From positions 30,220 through 94,219 of the forward strand of contig DASUWY010000068.1 of the NCBI GenBank assembly GCA_036378175.1: a stretch of DNA of 64,000 bases, read 5' to 3'. Below, one piece after another: positions 23,604-32,179 of this stretch; position 1 is the first letter of the stretch, and the number at the start of each line of letters is the position of its first letter. Source of the stretch: Thermoleophilaceae bacterium (GTDB lineage Bacteria; Actinomycetota; Thermoleophilia; Solirubrobacterales; Thermoleophilaceae). The notes beneath the pieces are model-generated. The model was given only the letters and a program-made list of their open reading frames with translations. It ran no database searches and was not told where the DNA came from. A program made the translations under genes and the position numbers.

Positions 23604-24944
23604 ATGTCGAGAGCGTTTGTGAGGGCCCTCAAGTTCCTACCGGTGGCAGGCGTGCTGATGCTGATGGGCGCGCTGCTGTTCAACGTGAGCGCGATCTCGA
23701 AGACGCGCACGAAGCACGCGCGTGCGCGCGTGCCCGCAGCCGACGTGAAGCTGTATGAGAAGGGCAAGCGCGTGTTCCGCTTCGACACCTTCGGCGACGA
23801 GCAGTTCTGGACCGGGGCGCTCCAGCTCGAGAAGGCGATCGAGGGCGCGAAGAACGGCGGTGTCGGTCCCGGCCTGTCGCCCAAGGCGGCCCTCGGCGCC
23901 GGCCTGAAGGTGGACGCCACAGCCCTTCCCAAGGCGGTGGTGAAGGCCATCAAGAAGGGCAAGGTCAACCTGAACGACCCGAAGACCACGCTGGCTCTGC
24001 TCAAGCTGAACGCGGTCGTGGGCGTGCGGGGCAAGTTCAACCACAACGGGTCGCTGCGCTCCGTCGGCCTCACCTGCGCGGTGTGCCACTCGACGGTGAA
24101 CAACTCGTTCGCGCCCGGCATCGGCAAGCGGCTCGACGGCTGGCCAAACCGCGACCTCAACGTGGGCGCGATCGTGTCCCTCGCTCCCAACCTCAAGCCG
24201 GTGGAGAACGTGCTCGGCGCGGACGAGGCCACGGTGAAGAAGGTGCTGGCGAGCTGGGGGCCCGGCAAGTTCGACGCGGAGCTGTTCATGGATGGGAAGG
24301 CGTTCCAGCCGAACGGCACCTCCGGTGCCACGCTGATTCCGCCGGCGTTCGGCCTCCAGGGCGTGAACCTCCACACCTACACCGGGTGGGGCTCGATCCC
24401 CTACTGGAACGCGTTCGTGGCCGTGCTCGAGATGCATGGGCAGGGCAACTTCACGGACGCCCGGCTGGATGACCCGAATCAGTTCCCGATCGCGGCGAAG
24501 AACAACTTCGGCCACGTGCACGTGACGCACGACCTGGTCACGCCCGTGCTGCCGGCACTCCAGTACTACGAGCTGAGCCTGCAGCCGCCCAAGCCGCCGA
24601 AGCACAGCTTCAACAGGGCTGCCGCGAGGCGAGGGAAGGCGATCTTCGACGGCCAGGGCAAGTGCGCAAGCTGCCACGTGCCGCCGAACTTCACCGACCC
24701 GGGGAACAACCTGCACAAGCCGTCGGAGATCTGCACGGACTCCTTCCAGGCGGATCGCTCTCCGACCCACATGTACAGGACCACCCCGCTGCGCGGCCTC
24801 TGGTCGCACGCGAAGGGCGGCTTCTACCACGACGGCCGGTTCCAGACGCTCGGCCAGGTGGTGGACCACTACAACAGCTGCTTCGGGCTGAACCTCAGCA
24901 CGCGGCAGAAGAGCGACCTCGTCCAGTACCTGAAGTCGCTGTGA
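23604..24944 (+). CDS. Di-haem c-type cytochrome, MauG/CcpA-related
   Basis: A 446-residue exported cytochrome. An N-terminal membrane or signal helix (residues 10-30) is followed by two haem c sites: CAVCH (158-162) and CASCH (354-358). The late motif GGFYHDGRFQTLGQVVDHYN resembles the C-terminal haem ligand region of the MauG/cytochrome c peroxidase group. Other motifs, such as RLDGWPNRDLNVGAIVSLAP, are specific to this subgroup, whose reaction is unknown. GGAGGAGAG precedes the ATG. The GTG start of ccmC overlaps its stop, so it shares an operon with haem-delivery genes and is a likely client of the Ccm system. Confidence 0.85.
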   Translation: MSRAFVRALKFLPVAGVLMLMGALLFNVSAISKTRTKHARARVPAADVKLYEKGKRVFRFDTFGDEQFWTGALQLEKAIEGAKNGGVGPGLSPKAALGAGLKVDATALPKAVVKAIKKGKVNLNDPKTTLALLKLNAVVGVRGKFNHNGSLRSVGLTCAVCHSTVNNSFAPGIGKRLDGWPNRDLNVGAIVSLAPNLKPVENVLGADEATVKKVLASWGPGKFDAELFMDGKAFQPNGTSGATLIPPAFGLQGVNLHTYTGWGSIPYWNAFVAVLEMHGQGNFTDARLDDPNQFPIAAKNNFGHVHVTHDLVTPVLPALQYYELSLQPPKPPKHSFNRAAARRGKAIFDGQGKCASCHVPPNFTDPGNNLHKPSEICTDSFQADRSPTHMYRTTPLRGLWSHAKGGFYHDGRFQTLGQVVDHYNSCFGLNLSTRQKSDLVQYLKSL

Positions 24945-25624
24945 GTTCCATCCGGGCAATGACGATGGCGTCGGTGGCCGCACTTGCGGCGGCCTTCGCC
25001 CTCGTCTTCGCATACGCGCCCACTGACGCCGATCAGGGCCTCGTGCAGAAGATCTTCTACCTGCACGTGCCGCTCGCGATCGTCGCTCTGTGCGGCTTCA
25101 TGGCGGCGGCGCTCATGGCGGTGAAGTACCTCCGGACCGGCGACCGCCGCTGGGACGTGCGCTCGTACGTGGCCATCCACCTGTCGATCGTGTTCGCGGT
25201 GGCGGTGCTCGGCAGCGGCTCGATCTGGGCCCGGGCGGCGTGGGGCCACTGGTGGGTGTGGAGCGAGCCCACGCTCGTCTCGTTCCTGATCATCTTCCTG
25301 CTCTACTGCTGCTACCAGCCGCTTCGCTTCTCGATCGAGGATCCGGAGCGCCAGGCGCGCTACGCGGCCGTGTTCGCCGTGATCGCGGGGGCCTTCGTGC
25401 CGCTGAACTTCGTCGCGGTGCGGCTCGCCCAGGCGTTCACGCATCCGCGCGTGCTCTCCGCCACCGGCGGGCACATGCCGGGCTCGATGCGGCTCGCGTT
25501 CGTGGCGGCGCTTGGGGCGATCGCGCTGCTCTACGTCACGCTCTGGCGAATCGAGATCGCGGCGAAGGAGGCCTCGGGGGAACTGAGGCGAGCGCGGCGG
25601 CAGCGGCTCGCGGAGGTGAGCTGA
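24941..25624 (+). CDS. ccmC: Haem export/handling protein CcmC
   Basis: A 227-residue, six-TM membrane protein that hands haem to CcmE. It carries LVQKIFYLHVPLAI near the first helix, and the WWD segment appears as WGHWWVWSEPTLVS (about 101-114). The usual form is WGxWWxWDxRLT, so the Asp is replaced by Ser here. Conserved flanking His residues are present (IHLSIV, and GGHMPGSM). The GTG start overlaps the preceding TGA by four bases; an ATG at 24959 is the alternative. CcmA and CcmB, the usual partners, are not in the window. Confidence 0.9.
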   Translation: MSSIRAMTMASVAALAAAFALVFAYAPTDADQGLVQKIFYLHVPLAIVALCGFMAAALMAVKYLRTGDRRWDVRSYVAIHLSIVFAVAVLGSGSIWARAAWGHWWVWSEPTLVSFLIIFLLYCCYQPLRFSIEDPERQARYAAVFAVIAGAFVPLNFVAVRLAQAFTHPRVLSATGGHMPGSMRLAFVAALGAIALLYVTLWRIEIAAKEASGELRRARRQRLAEVS

Positions 25625-25779
25625 TGCCGGCGCACGAGGCGATCAAGTACGTGCTCGGCGCCTACGCCGTGTTCGCCGTCCTGCTGGTCACGTACGGGTC
25701 GATCATGGTCGCGCGCAGCGCGCGCGTGCGCCGGGAGCTGGCTTCGCTCTCGCGCGCGCGTGAGGAGGAACCGCGATGA
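25624..25779 (+). CDS. ccmD: Small haem exporter subunit CcmD
   Basis: A 51-residue protein with one membrane helix (YVLGAYAVFAVLLVTYGSIMVA) and a basic, Arg-rich cytosolic tail (RSARVRRELASLSRAREEEPR). That is the whole architecture of CcmD, which helps release holo-CcmE from CcmC. Its ATG overlaps the ccmC stop by one base (TGATG), and its stop overlaps the hemA start by four. The call rests on size, topology and position. Confidence 0.82.
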   Translation: MPAHEAIKYVLGAYAVFAVLLVTYGSIMVARSARVRRELASLSRAREEEPR

Positions 25780-27062
25780 GCGCGCACCTCGCGGCGGTCG
25801 GCCTCTCCCACCGCACCGCCCCCGTGGCGCAGCGCGAGAAGGCGGCGCTCGACGCCGACGGCGTGCGCGCTCTCCTGCGGCGGCTGATGCGCGACCCTCG
25901 CGTGGCCGAGGCGGCCGCCGTGTCCACCTGCAATCGCACCGAGGTGTACGTGGTGTCCGAGGATGCGGACCACGCGCGCGGTGCCGCCGCCGAGGCGCTC
26001 GTGGCGTGCAGCCGGATCTCGGCCGCGGAGCTCGCGTGCGCGCAGTACGCGCTGTACGAGGAGGCCGCGGCAGGCCATCTCTTCCGGCTCGCCGGCGGAC
26101 TCGACTCGATGGTGCTCGGCGAGAGCGAGGTGCAGGGCCAGGTGAAGACGGCGGCCGCGCTCGCGGCCGAGGAAGGCGCGCTCGGCTCGCTGCTCGAGCG
26201 ACTGTTCCGCCAGGCGGCCGCTGCGGGTGGGCGGCTGCGGCGCGAGACACGCATCGCCGACGGTCCGACCTCTGTGTCCTCCGTCGCGGTCGACATCGCC
26301 CGCCGCGCGTTTCCCGACCTCGCCTCCCGCCGCGTGCTCCTCGTCGGCGCCGGGCGCATGGCGGAGTCCACTGGAGCCGCGCTGCGCCGGCGGGGCGTGG
26401 GCGACCTCGTGGTGATCAACAGAACTCTCTCCGCGGCGCGCGCGCTCGCGAGCTGCCTGGGGGGTCGGGCCGCCGAGCTCAGCGCGCTCGCGGAGGAGCT
26501 TCCGGCCGCCGACATCGTGGTCTCCTCCACCGACGCTCCGCACGCGATCGTGCGCCACAGCGACGTGGAGGCGGCGCTGGCGCAGCGCGCCGAGCGCCCG
26601 CTCGTGCTCATCGACCTCGCGGTGCCGCGCGACGTCGAGCCCGAGGTGGCGAGCCTGCGTGGTGCACTCCTCTACGACATCGACGATCTGGACCGCGCCG
26701 GCAAGGCGGGTCTCGAGGGCCGGCGCCGCGAGCTCGCGCGCGCCGAGGCGATCGTGGCCGAAGAGCTGGCGCGCTTCCGCGGCTGGCGAACTGGGCTCGC
26801 CGTGGCGCCCACGGTCGAGGCTCTTTACTCGCGCGCGGAGGAGCTGCGGCGCGCTGAGCTGGAACGCGCCGGGCGGAGGCTTGACGCCAAGCAGCGCGCG
26901 ACACTCGACGCGTTCAGCCGCTCGCTCGTGAACAAGCTGCTGCACGAGCCCGCGCTGCGGCTGCGCGGCCAGGGGTCGCTCCGCCATGCCGAAGCCGTCC
27001 GGCACCTCTTCGCCCTCGACGACGATGGCGGCGAGGTGGTGGAGCTCCGCCCGGCGAGCTAA
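25776..27062 (+). CDS. hemA: Glutamyl-tRNA reductase HemA
   Basis: A 428-residue cytosolic enzyme that makes glutamate-1-semialdehyde from glutamyl-tRNA, the first committed step of C5 haem synthesis. Motifs present: GLSHRTAPVAQREK, STCNRTEVY (catalytic Cys in TCNR), GGLDSMVLGESEVQGQVK, an NADPH-binding LVGAGRMAES, and the C-terminal dimerisation helix LVNKLLHEP. Coupled by ATGA to ccmD, so haem synthesis is cotranscribed with haem delivery. Its TAA stop shares CTAA with the convergent SDR gene. Confidence 0.96.
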   Translation: MSAHLAAVGLSHRTAPVAQREKAALDADGVRALLRRLMRDPRVAEAAAVSTCNRTEVYVVSEDADHARGAAAEALVACSRISAAELACAQYALYEEAAAGHLFRLAGGLDSMVLGESEVQGQVKTAAALAAEEGALGSLLERLFRQAAAAGGRLRRETRIADGPTSVSSVAVDIARRAFPDLASRRVLLVGAGRMAESTGAALRRRGVGDLVVINRTLSAARALASCLGGRAAELSALAEELPAADIVVSSTDAPHAIVRHSDVEAALAQRAERPLVLIDLAVPRDVEPEVASLRGALLYDIDDLDRAGKAGLEGRRRELARAEAIVAEELARFRGWRTGLAVAPTVEALYSRAEELRRAELERAGRRLDAKQRATLDAFSRSLVNKLLHEPALRLRGQGSLRHAEAVRHLFALDDDGGEVVELRPAS

Positions 27063-27757
27063 GCCCGGCCGTAGACCGGTATCGCGGCGCCGCTCGTGGG
27101 AGCCGACTCGTCCGACACCAGGAAGCGGACCACCTTCGCGATCTGCTGCGGCGGCACCCACTTCGAGTGGTCCGCGTCCGGCTGCGCGCGGCGGTTGGCG
27201 GCCGTGTCGATCACGCTCGGGAGGATCGCGTTGCAGCGCACGCCGTCGTCGCGGTACTCGGCGTCGAGCGCCCTGATGAACGCGAGCACCCCCGCCTTGG
27301 CGGTGATGTAGCCGGCCGCGCCGGCGAACGGGTTGAGCGCGGGCCGCGCTGACACGCCCACGAACGCGCCGCCTCCGTTCGAGATCATGCGCGGGATGCC
27401 CGCGCGCGCGAGCAGGAAGCCCGGCCGCAGGTTGAGCCGGAGCTGCTTGTCGAAGTCCTCGATGTCGGATTCGTGCACCTTCCCGGGCATGCTGAAGCCG
27501 CCCACGAGGTTCACGATGGCGCCGAGACCGTCGATGCCGGCCACCGCCTCGTCCACGGCCTCGGGGTCCATCAGGTCGGCCTGCACGAGGGCGAGACCCG
27601 AGTGGCCCTCGAAGTCGCGCGCCACCCGCTCGCGCTCGTCCTCCACCACCCACGTGGCCGTCACCGGGTGGCCCGTCTGCAGCAGTTCTTCGAGCACCGC
27701 TCCGCCAAGGGCGCCGGTGCCGCCGGCCACCAGCACGGCTGGCTTCTCGCTCGCCAT
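27059..27757 (-). CDS. Short-chain dehydrogenase/reductase
   Basis: A 232-residue SDR enzyme. The cofactor motif is VLVAGGTGALGGAVLEEL, the structural motif NLVGG occurs in the middle, and the active site has Ser in VGVSARP and Tyr/Lys in YITAKAG. Likely NAD(P)-dependent; substrate unknown. It is alone in its direction between hemA and the YhaM-like gene. No clear ribosome site was seen before the ATG. Confidence 0.88.
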   Translation of the reverse strand: MASEKPAVLVAGGTGALGGAVLEELLQTGHPVTATWVVEDERERVARDFEGHSGLALVQADLMDPEAVDEAVAGIDGLGAIVNLVGGFSMPGKVHESDIEDFDKQLRLNLRPGFLLARAGIPRMISNGGGAFVGVSARPALNPFAGAAGYITAKAGVLAFIRALDAEYRDDGVRCNAILPSVIDTAANRRAQPDADHSKWVPPQQIAKVVRFLVSDESAPTSGAAIPVYGRA

Positions 27758-27812
27758 TCGAGCAGGGTAACGAGCAGGTGCCGTCCGAGTCCCGCTTTAC
27801 CTTGGATTGGCC

Positions 27813-28799
27813 ATGGAACAGCAGTCACTCAGCGTCTCGAAGGTCTTCGTTCGCGACCTCGCCGACGGCCAGTCGGTGGACAGCGTGTTCGTCGTGCGGG
27901 AGCGCACGCGGCGCCAGAAGAAGAACGGCGAGGCGTTCCTCAAGCTCCAGCTCGGCGACGTCACAGGCGCGGTCGAGGCGGTGCTGTGGGAGCGCGTGGA
28001 CGAGCTGTTCGAGCACTGCTGCCCGGGCGGCGTCATACGGGTGCTCGGCACCTATTCGGTGGACGCGAAGTACGGCTCGTCGCTCACCGTGCGCGCGCTG
28101 CGTCCCGCGGAGGCGCGCGAATACGACACGTGTGATCTAGAGGAGGGGCCGGTGCGCTCCGTCGAGGAGATGGAGGCCGGGCTGCGCGAGCTCGTCGGGA
28201 TGACGCGCAACCCCTTCCTGCGCGAGCTGCTCGAGCGCGTGTTCGGCGAGGGGTCAGCGCTCTGGTCGCGCTGGCGCGAGGCGCCGGCTGCCAAGCGCTA
28301 CCACCAGGCCTACCGCCACGGCCTGTTCGAGCACTGCCTCTCGGTCGCGCAGGGCGTGCACTCGCTGTGCGGCACCTTCCCGGAGATCGATCGCGAGCTC
28401 GCGGTGGCCGGCGCGCTGCTGCACGACATCGGGAAGATCGAGGCGTACGCGGTGGAGAACGGCGCCATCGAGCTCACCGACGCCGGCAAGCTCCAGGGTG
28501 AGATCGCTCTCGGCTACTACCTCGTGCGGAGCGAGATCGAGCAGATCGAGGGCTTCCCGGCCCATACCGCCGAGGGGCTCCTCCACATCATCCTTTCCCA
28601 CCACGGCCAGCTCGAGCACGGCAGCCCCGTGGTCCCGTGCACGCGCGAGGCCACGCTCGTGCACATGGTGGACAACCTCGGCGGCAAGCTGGGCAGCTTC
28701 GACAGGCTGGAGAAGAGCCTCGCCGACGGCGAGCGCTGGTCGGGCTTCGACCGGGCGCTCAGCGGCTCCGCCTACTTCGCCTCCCGCGAGGCCGCGTAG
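27813..28799 (+). CDS. YhaM-like 3'-5' exonuclease (OB fold + HD domain)
   Basis: A 328-residue predicted nuclease. The N-terminus (10-110) is an OB-fold nucleic-acid-binding domain (KNGEAFLKLQLGDVTGAVEAVLW). The HD domain begins near 160 with YRHGLFEHCLSV, then LLHDIGK (catalytic His-Asp pair), ILSHHGQLEHGSPV and ATLVHMVDNLGGK. This order matches YhaM of Bacillus, which trims RNA and single-stranded DNA. An upstream in-frame TTG is less likely than the ATG. It is followed by a short hairpin and then pafBC. Confidence 0.88.
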   Translation: MEQQSLSVSKVFVRDLADGQSVDSVFVVRERTRRQKKNGEAFLKLQLGDVTGAVEAVLWERVDELFEHCCPGGVIRVLGTYSVDAKYGSSLTVRALRPAEAREYDTCDLEEGPVRSVEEMEAGLRELVGMTRNPFLRELLERVFGEGSALWSRWREAPAAKRYHQAYRHGLFEHCLSVAQGVHSLCGTFPEIDRELAVAGALLHDIGKIEAYAVENGAIELTDAGKLQGEIALGYYLVRSEIEQIEGFPAHTAEGLLHIILSHHGQLEHGSPVVPCTREATLVHMVDNLGGKLGSFDRLEKSLADGERWSGFDRALSGSAYFASREAA

Positions 28800-28839
28800 C
28801 ACCCGCTCCGCCACAAACTCGCAAACAGCGCGAATTCGT

Positions 28840-28857
28840 CGTACCCAGCGGGGTACG
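28840..28857. terminator. Short perfect hairpin between the YhaM-like and PafBC genes
   Basis: CGTACCC and GGGTACG form a perfect 7-bp stem around AGCG, 41 bases after the upstream stop. There is no T-run. It could be a weak terminator or a palindromic operator for the WYL regulator gene that starts 43 bases later. Confidence 0.4.
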
Positions 28858-28899
28858 GCTCGTCCTGCCGGAGGGCTCGGCCTCATATGCTGCTGGGGG

Positions 28900-30951
28900 A
28901 TGGCGAAGGACACCGAGAAGCTGATCCGTCAGCTCTCGTTGATCTCGTTCCTCATGGCAGAGCGGCGGCCGGTCACGGCGCTCGAGATCAAGCGGGAGGT
29001 TGAGGGGTACTCAGGAATGAACGACGACGCGTTCGCGCGTCGCTTCTATGCCGACCGCGCCGAGCTCGAGTCGCTCGGCATCGAGCTGAAGGTCGACAAG
29101 CCGGCCGAGGGCTACTACGAGGCCGAGAACTACTCGCTGCCGCCCGAGAACTTCTACCTGCGCTCGATCGAGTTCACGGACTCCGAGCTCGGCGCGCTGC
29201 GCACGCTCCTGTCGCTGCTCGATGGCGAGTTCGCCTATGCGGAGCCGCTGCGCCTGGCGCTCCAGCAGCTCTCGTGGGGCAAGCCGTCGCCCCTTGCTTC
29301 GCCCGAGCAGCGCTCGGTCGCGCTCGGTCTCACCGCCGGCGCGGGCGGGCGCGAGCTGTCGCAGCGTCTCTCGAAGATCGAGACGGCGATCTTCCGCCGC
29401 AAGACGATCCTCTTCGACTACTACACGATGGGACGCGACGCGGTGGAGTCGCGCAAGGTCGACCCGTACCACCTGCTCTTCCAGAACGGCCAGTACTACC
29501 TGGTCGGCCGCTCGCACGAGCGCGACGCCGTCCGCGTGTTCCGGCTGAGCCGAATCCGCGGCAAGGTGGGCTACTCGTCCAAGGCCGAGCACGACTTCCC
29601 GCCGCCCCAGGACTTCGACCCTCGCGTCTACGCCACCCGCAGCCACTGGCAGCTCGGCGAGAGCGTGGGCACGGCCCGCATCTGGATCTCGGGAAAGATC
29701 GACTGGTACGTGATGCGCCACATCGGCCACGCCGGCAAGAGCGAGCCGGCACCGGACGGCGATGGCGTGATCTTCGAGACCGAGTACGCGGACTCGCGCG
29801 CGATCGTGTCCTGGGTGCTCGGCATGCGTGAGCACGCGCGCATCCTCGATCCGCCGGAGCTCGCCGAGGAAGCCGCCGAGCGGCTCTCGCGGATCATCGA
29901 GCTGCACACGCAGGGACCGGAGCTCGCGGCTCCGGCGAAGAAGAAGCCGCAGCCCGAGGAGGACCTGACCGACGCAAACGGCAAGCGCGAGACGCCGATC
30001 CGCCCCGAGCGCTTCGCCCGCCTCGTCACCCTCGCCGGCATCCTCATCGAAGCCGCGCGCAACAACGACCTCCTCGACGTGAAGCGGGTGTGCGAGAGCC
30101 TCCAGGTGAGCGACGAGGAGCTGCGCGAGGACATCGACGTGCTGAACGTCGTGAACTTCGGCGGAGGCAGCTACGTGCTTTACGCGGAGATCCACGGCGA
30201 CTCGATCGAGGTGGATCCCGAGCCGTACGGGGACAACTTCGCGCAGCCCGCCCGCCTTCTGCCGCTGGAGGCCAAGGCGCTCGTGGCGGCGATCGACTTC
30301 ATCGGCGAGCACGTACCCGAGGGGTCGCTCGCGTCCGCGCGCGAGAAGATCGTGGACGCGCTGGGTGAGGACCCGGCGCAGGAGGGCCTGCGGATCACGA
30401 GCGCGATGGGCGACGACTCCGAGATCGCCCGCGTGGTGAGCGCCGCGATCGCCGAGCACCGGGTGCTCGAGATCGACTACTACAAGGAGGACGAGGACGA
30501 GGTCACCGCCGGGCGGCGGATCGAGCCCTACCTCCTCTACAACGGCAACAAGGGCTGGTACATCCACTCCTGGGACCCGGCAAAGAACGACAGCCGCACG
30601 TTCAGGCTCGACCGGATCAAGGAAGCGCGGATCACGGGCGAGTCGTTCGAGCCGCGCCCCGAGCTCAAGCCGGACGTGCCGGAGTGGACGCGCACCGACG
30701 AGGTGCCCGAGTCGCAGCCCTGCCGCGTGTGGTTCGCGCCCGAGCGCGCGCGCTGGGCACGCGAGGACAAGCGCGTGATCGACGAGCTGAAGGACGGCGC
30801 GGTGATCGTCGAGATCCAGTTCGCCGGCCACGACTGGCTCGCCCGCGCGATCCTCGAGGAGGCCGGCGATGCCGCCGTGCTCGAGCCGGAGGACGCGCGC
30901 GCCGCGGTGCTCGAAGCGGCCGAGGCGCTGGCCGGCATGGTCAGCCGCTAG
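28900..30951 (+). CDS. pafBC: Fused PafB-PafC, double WYL-domain transcriptional activator
   Basis: A 683-residue protein with two copies of the HTH-WYL-WCX layout. Copy 1: winged helix at about 5-70 (LIRQLSLISFLMAERR), WYL domain near 155-235 (ILFDYYTMGRDA, KVDPYHLLFQNGQYYLVG). Copy 2: HTH near 365-430 (RFARLVTLAGILIEAARNND), WYL near 515-600 (LEIDYYKEDEDE, RIEPYLLYNGNKGWYIHSWD). In mycobacteria, PafB and PafC are separate genes and together activate the main DNA-damage response. Here they are one protein, as in some deep actinobacteria. Single-stranded DNA is the proposed WYL ligand. Confidence 0.9.
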   Translation: MAKDTEKLIRQLSLISFLMAERRPVTALEIKREVEGYSGMNDDAFARRFYADRAELESLGIELKVDKPAEGYYEAENYSLPPENFYLRSIEFTDSELGALRTLLSLLDGEFAYAEPLRLALQQLSWGKPSPLASPEQRSVALGLTAGAGGRELSQRLSKIETAIFRRKTILFDYYTMGRDAVESRKVDPYHLLFQNGQYYLVGRSHERDAVRVFRLSRIRGKVGYSSKAEHDFPPPQDFDPRVYATRSHWQLGESVGTARIWISGKIDWYVMRHIGHAGKSEPAPDGDGVIFETEYADSRAIVSWVLGMREHARILDPPELAEEAAERLSRIIELHTQGPELAAPAKKKPQPEEDLTDANGKRETPIRPERFARLVTLAGILIEAARNNDLLDVKRVCESLQVSDEELREDIDVLNVVNFGGGSYVLYAEIHGDSIEVDPEPYGDNFAQPARLLPLEAKALVAAIDFIGEHVPEGSLASAREKIVDALGEDPAQEGLRITSAMGDDSEIARVVSAAIAEHRVLEIDYYKEDEDEVTAGRRIEPYLLYNGNKGWYIHSWDPAKNDSRTFRLDRIKEARITGESFEPRPELKPDVPEWTRTDEVPESQPCRVWFAPERARWAREDKRVIDELKDGAVIVEIQFAGHDWLARAILEEAGDAAVLEPEDARAAVLEAAEALAGMVSR

Positions 30952-30952
30952 G

Positions 30953-32179
30953 TCAGAACAGCCAGCGCTCGGACAGGCCGAAGTAGAGCTTCGTGTTGCG
31001 CACAGCGAAGTCGTCCTGCTGCGCGGACACGTGCTGGCGGTAGGTCGTCACGTCGCGGAAGTAGCGACCCATCCGCTGACCGCGCCCGGAGGTGCTCGGC
31101 GGGGAGCGGTACATCAGCGTCTCCACCGCGCCCGCGGCCAGGCCGCCGGCCTGCTGGAGCATCGCCCACCAGCGGGCGTCCTGCGCCAGCTCGATCGGCT
31201 TGCCGCTCTCCACCGCCTTCGTGGCCACCTCCAGGTACTCGCGGGCGAAGCCGTAGAGCACCGTCTCGGCGGCGTCGGTCATCGCGGTGGCGAGACCGTA
31301 CACCCGCTGGTCCTCGTGAAACTCCCGCCGCGGCACCTGCGGATGGAACGTGGTGGTCCGCTCGAAGATCGGCCCGCCGAACTCGTCAAGCGCGGCACGC
31401 GCCGCGCCCACCATCGTCGCCACGAGCGACGCGTGGTACGGACCGCCGATGCGGCCGATGTACATCGGATTGCCATGCACCTTCACGCCGTTGCTCGGGA
31501 ACGGCGGGTCGAACCAGTTGAACGGCACGACGAAACGCTCCGGCACGAACAGGTCTTCGATCACATAGGTGTTCGAGCCGCTCGAGTTCATGCCGAGCAC
31601 ATTGCCGTCGCCCCAGTCGTCCAGCATCGTGATGTCGTCGCGGCGCACGGCGAACACGTGCGGCACGGGCGCCTCCCCATCGATGATGCCGGGGGCGAAC
31701 ACCCACGTCGCGTACGGCACGCCGGACGCGTACGGCCAGCGGCCGCTGAGCCGGTAGCCGCCCTCCTCCCGCGTGGCCTCACCGGTGGGCGCCACCGGGT
31801 GCGGACAGCGGAAGTCGCCGTCGGGAGCGAACATCTCGGCCTGCACGTCCGCGGGGAAGTGACTCGCCACCATCGCGGCGTGGCTCGATCCCAGCGTGAG
31901 GCACCAGCCCACGCCGGGGTCGCCCGTGGAGATCTCGACCATCGTGCGCAGGAACGTCTCCCAGTCGAACTCATAGCCGCCGAAACAGCGCGGCTGGAGG
32001 ATCCGGGAGAAGCCCGCGTCCACGAAACGCCGGTGGATCTCCTCCGAGTAGTAGCCGCGCCGCTCCGACTCGTCCTGCTGCTCTCGCAGCAGCGGCACGA
32101 GGGCCCGCGCCCGCGCGACCATGTCCTCCGGCCGCAGCTCGGGCTCCGGCACCGGAATCGTCTGGTCCGCCGCGATCAC
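30953..32179 (-). CDS. Acyl-CoA-dehydrogenase-fold flavin monooxygenase (HsaA/HpaB-like)
   Basis: A 408-residue flavoprotein of the acyl-CoA dehydrogenase fold, class D monooxygenase type. Motifs include RALVPLLREQQDESERRGYYSEEIHRRF, GWCLTLGSSHAAMVA, RLSGRWPYASGV and a C-terminal helical bundle. No catalytic Glu of true dehydrogenases was identified; homologues hydroxylate aromatics with reduced flavin. The GTG start overlaps the stop of the MetE-like gene (GTGA), so the two probably act in one pathway. A flavin reductase partner is not seen nearby. Confidence 0.78.
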   Translation of the reverse strand: MIAADQTIPVPEPELRPEDMVARARALVPLLREQQDESERRGYYSEEIHRRFVDAGFSRILQPRCFGGYEFDWETFLRTMVEISTGDPGVGWCLTLGSSHAAMVASHFPADVQAEMFAPDGDFRCPHPVAPTGEATREEGGYRLSGRWPYASGVPYATWVFAPGIIDGEAPVPHVFAVRRDDITMLDDWGDGNVLGMNSSGSNTYVIEDLFVPERFVVPFNWFDPPFPSNGVKVHGNPMYIGRIGGPYHASLVATMVGAARAALDEFGGPIFERTTTFHPQVPRREFHEDQRVYGLATAMTDAAETVLYGFAREYLEVATKAVESGKPIELAQDARWWAMLQQAGGLAAGAVETLMYRSPPSTSGRGQRMGRYFRDVTTYRQHVSAQQDDFAVRNTKLYFGLSERWLF

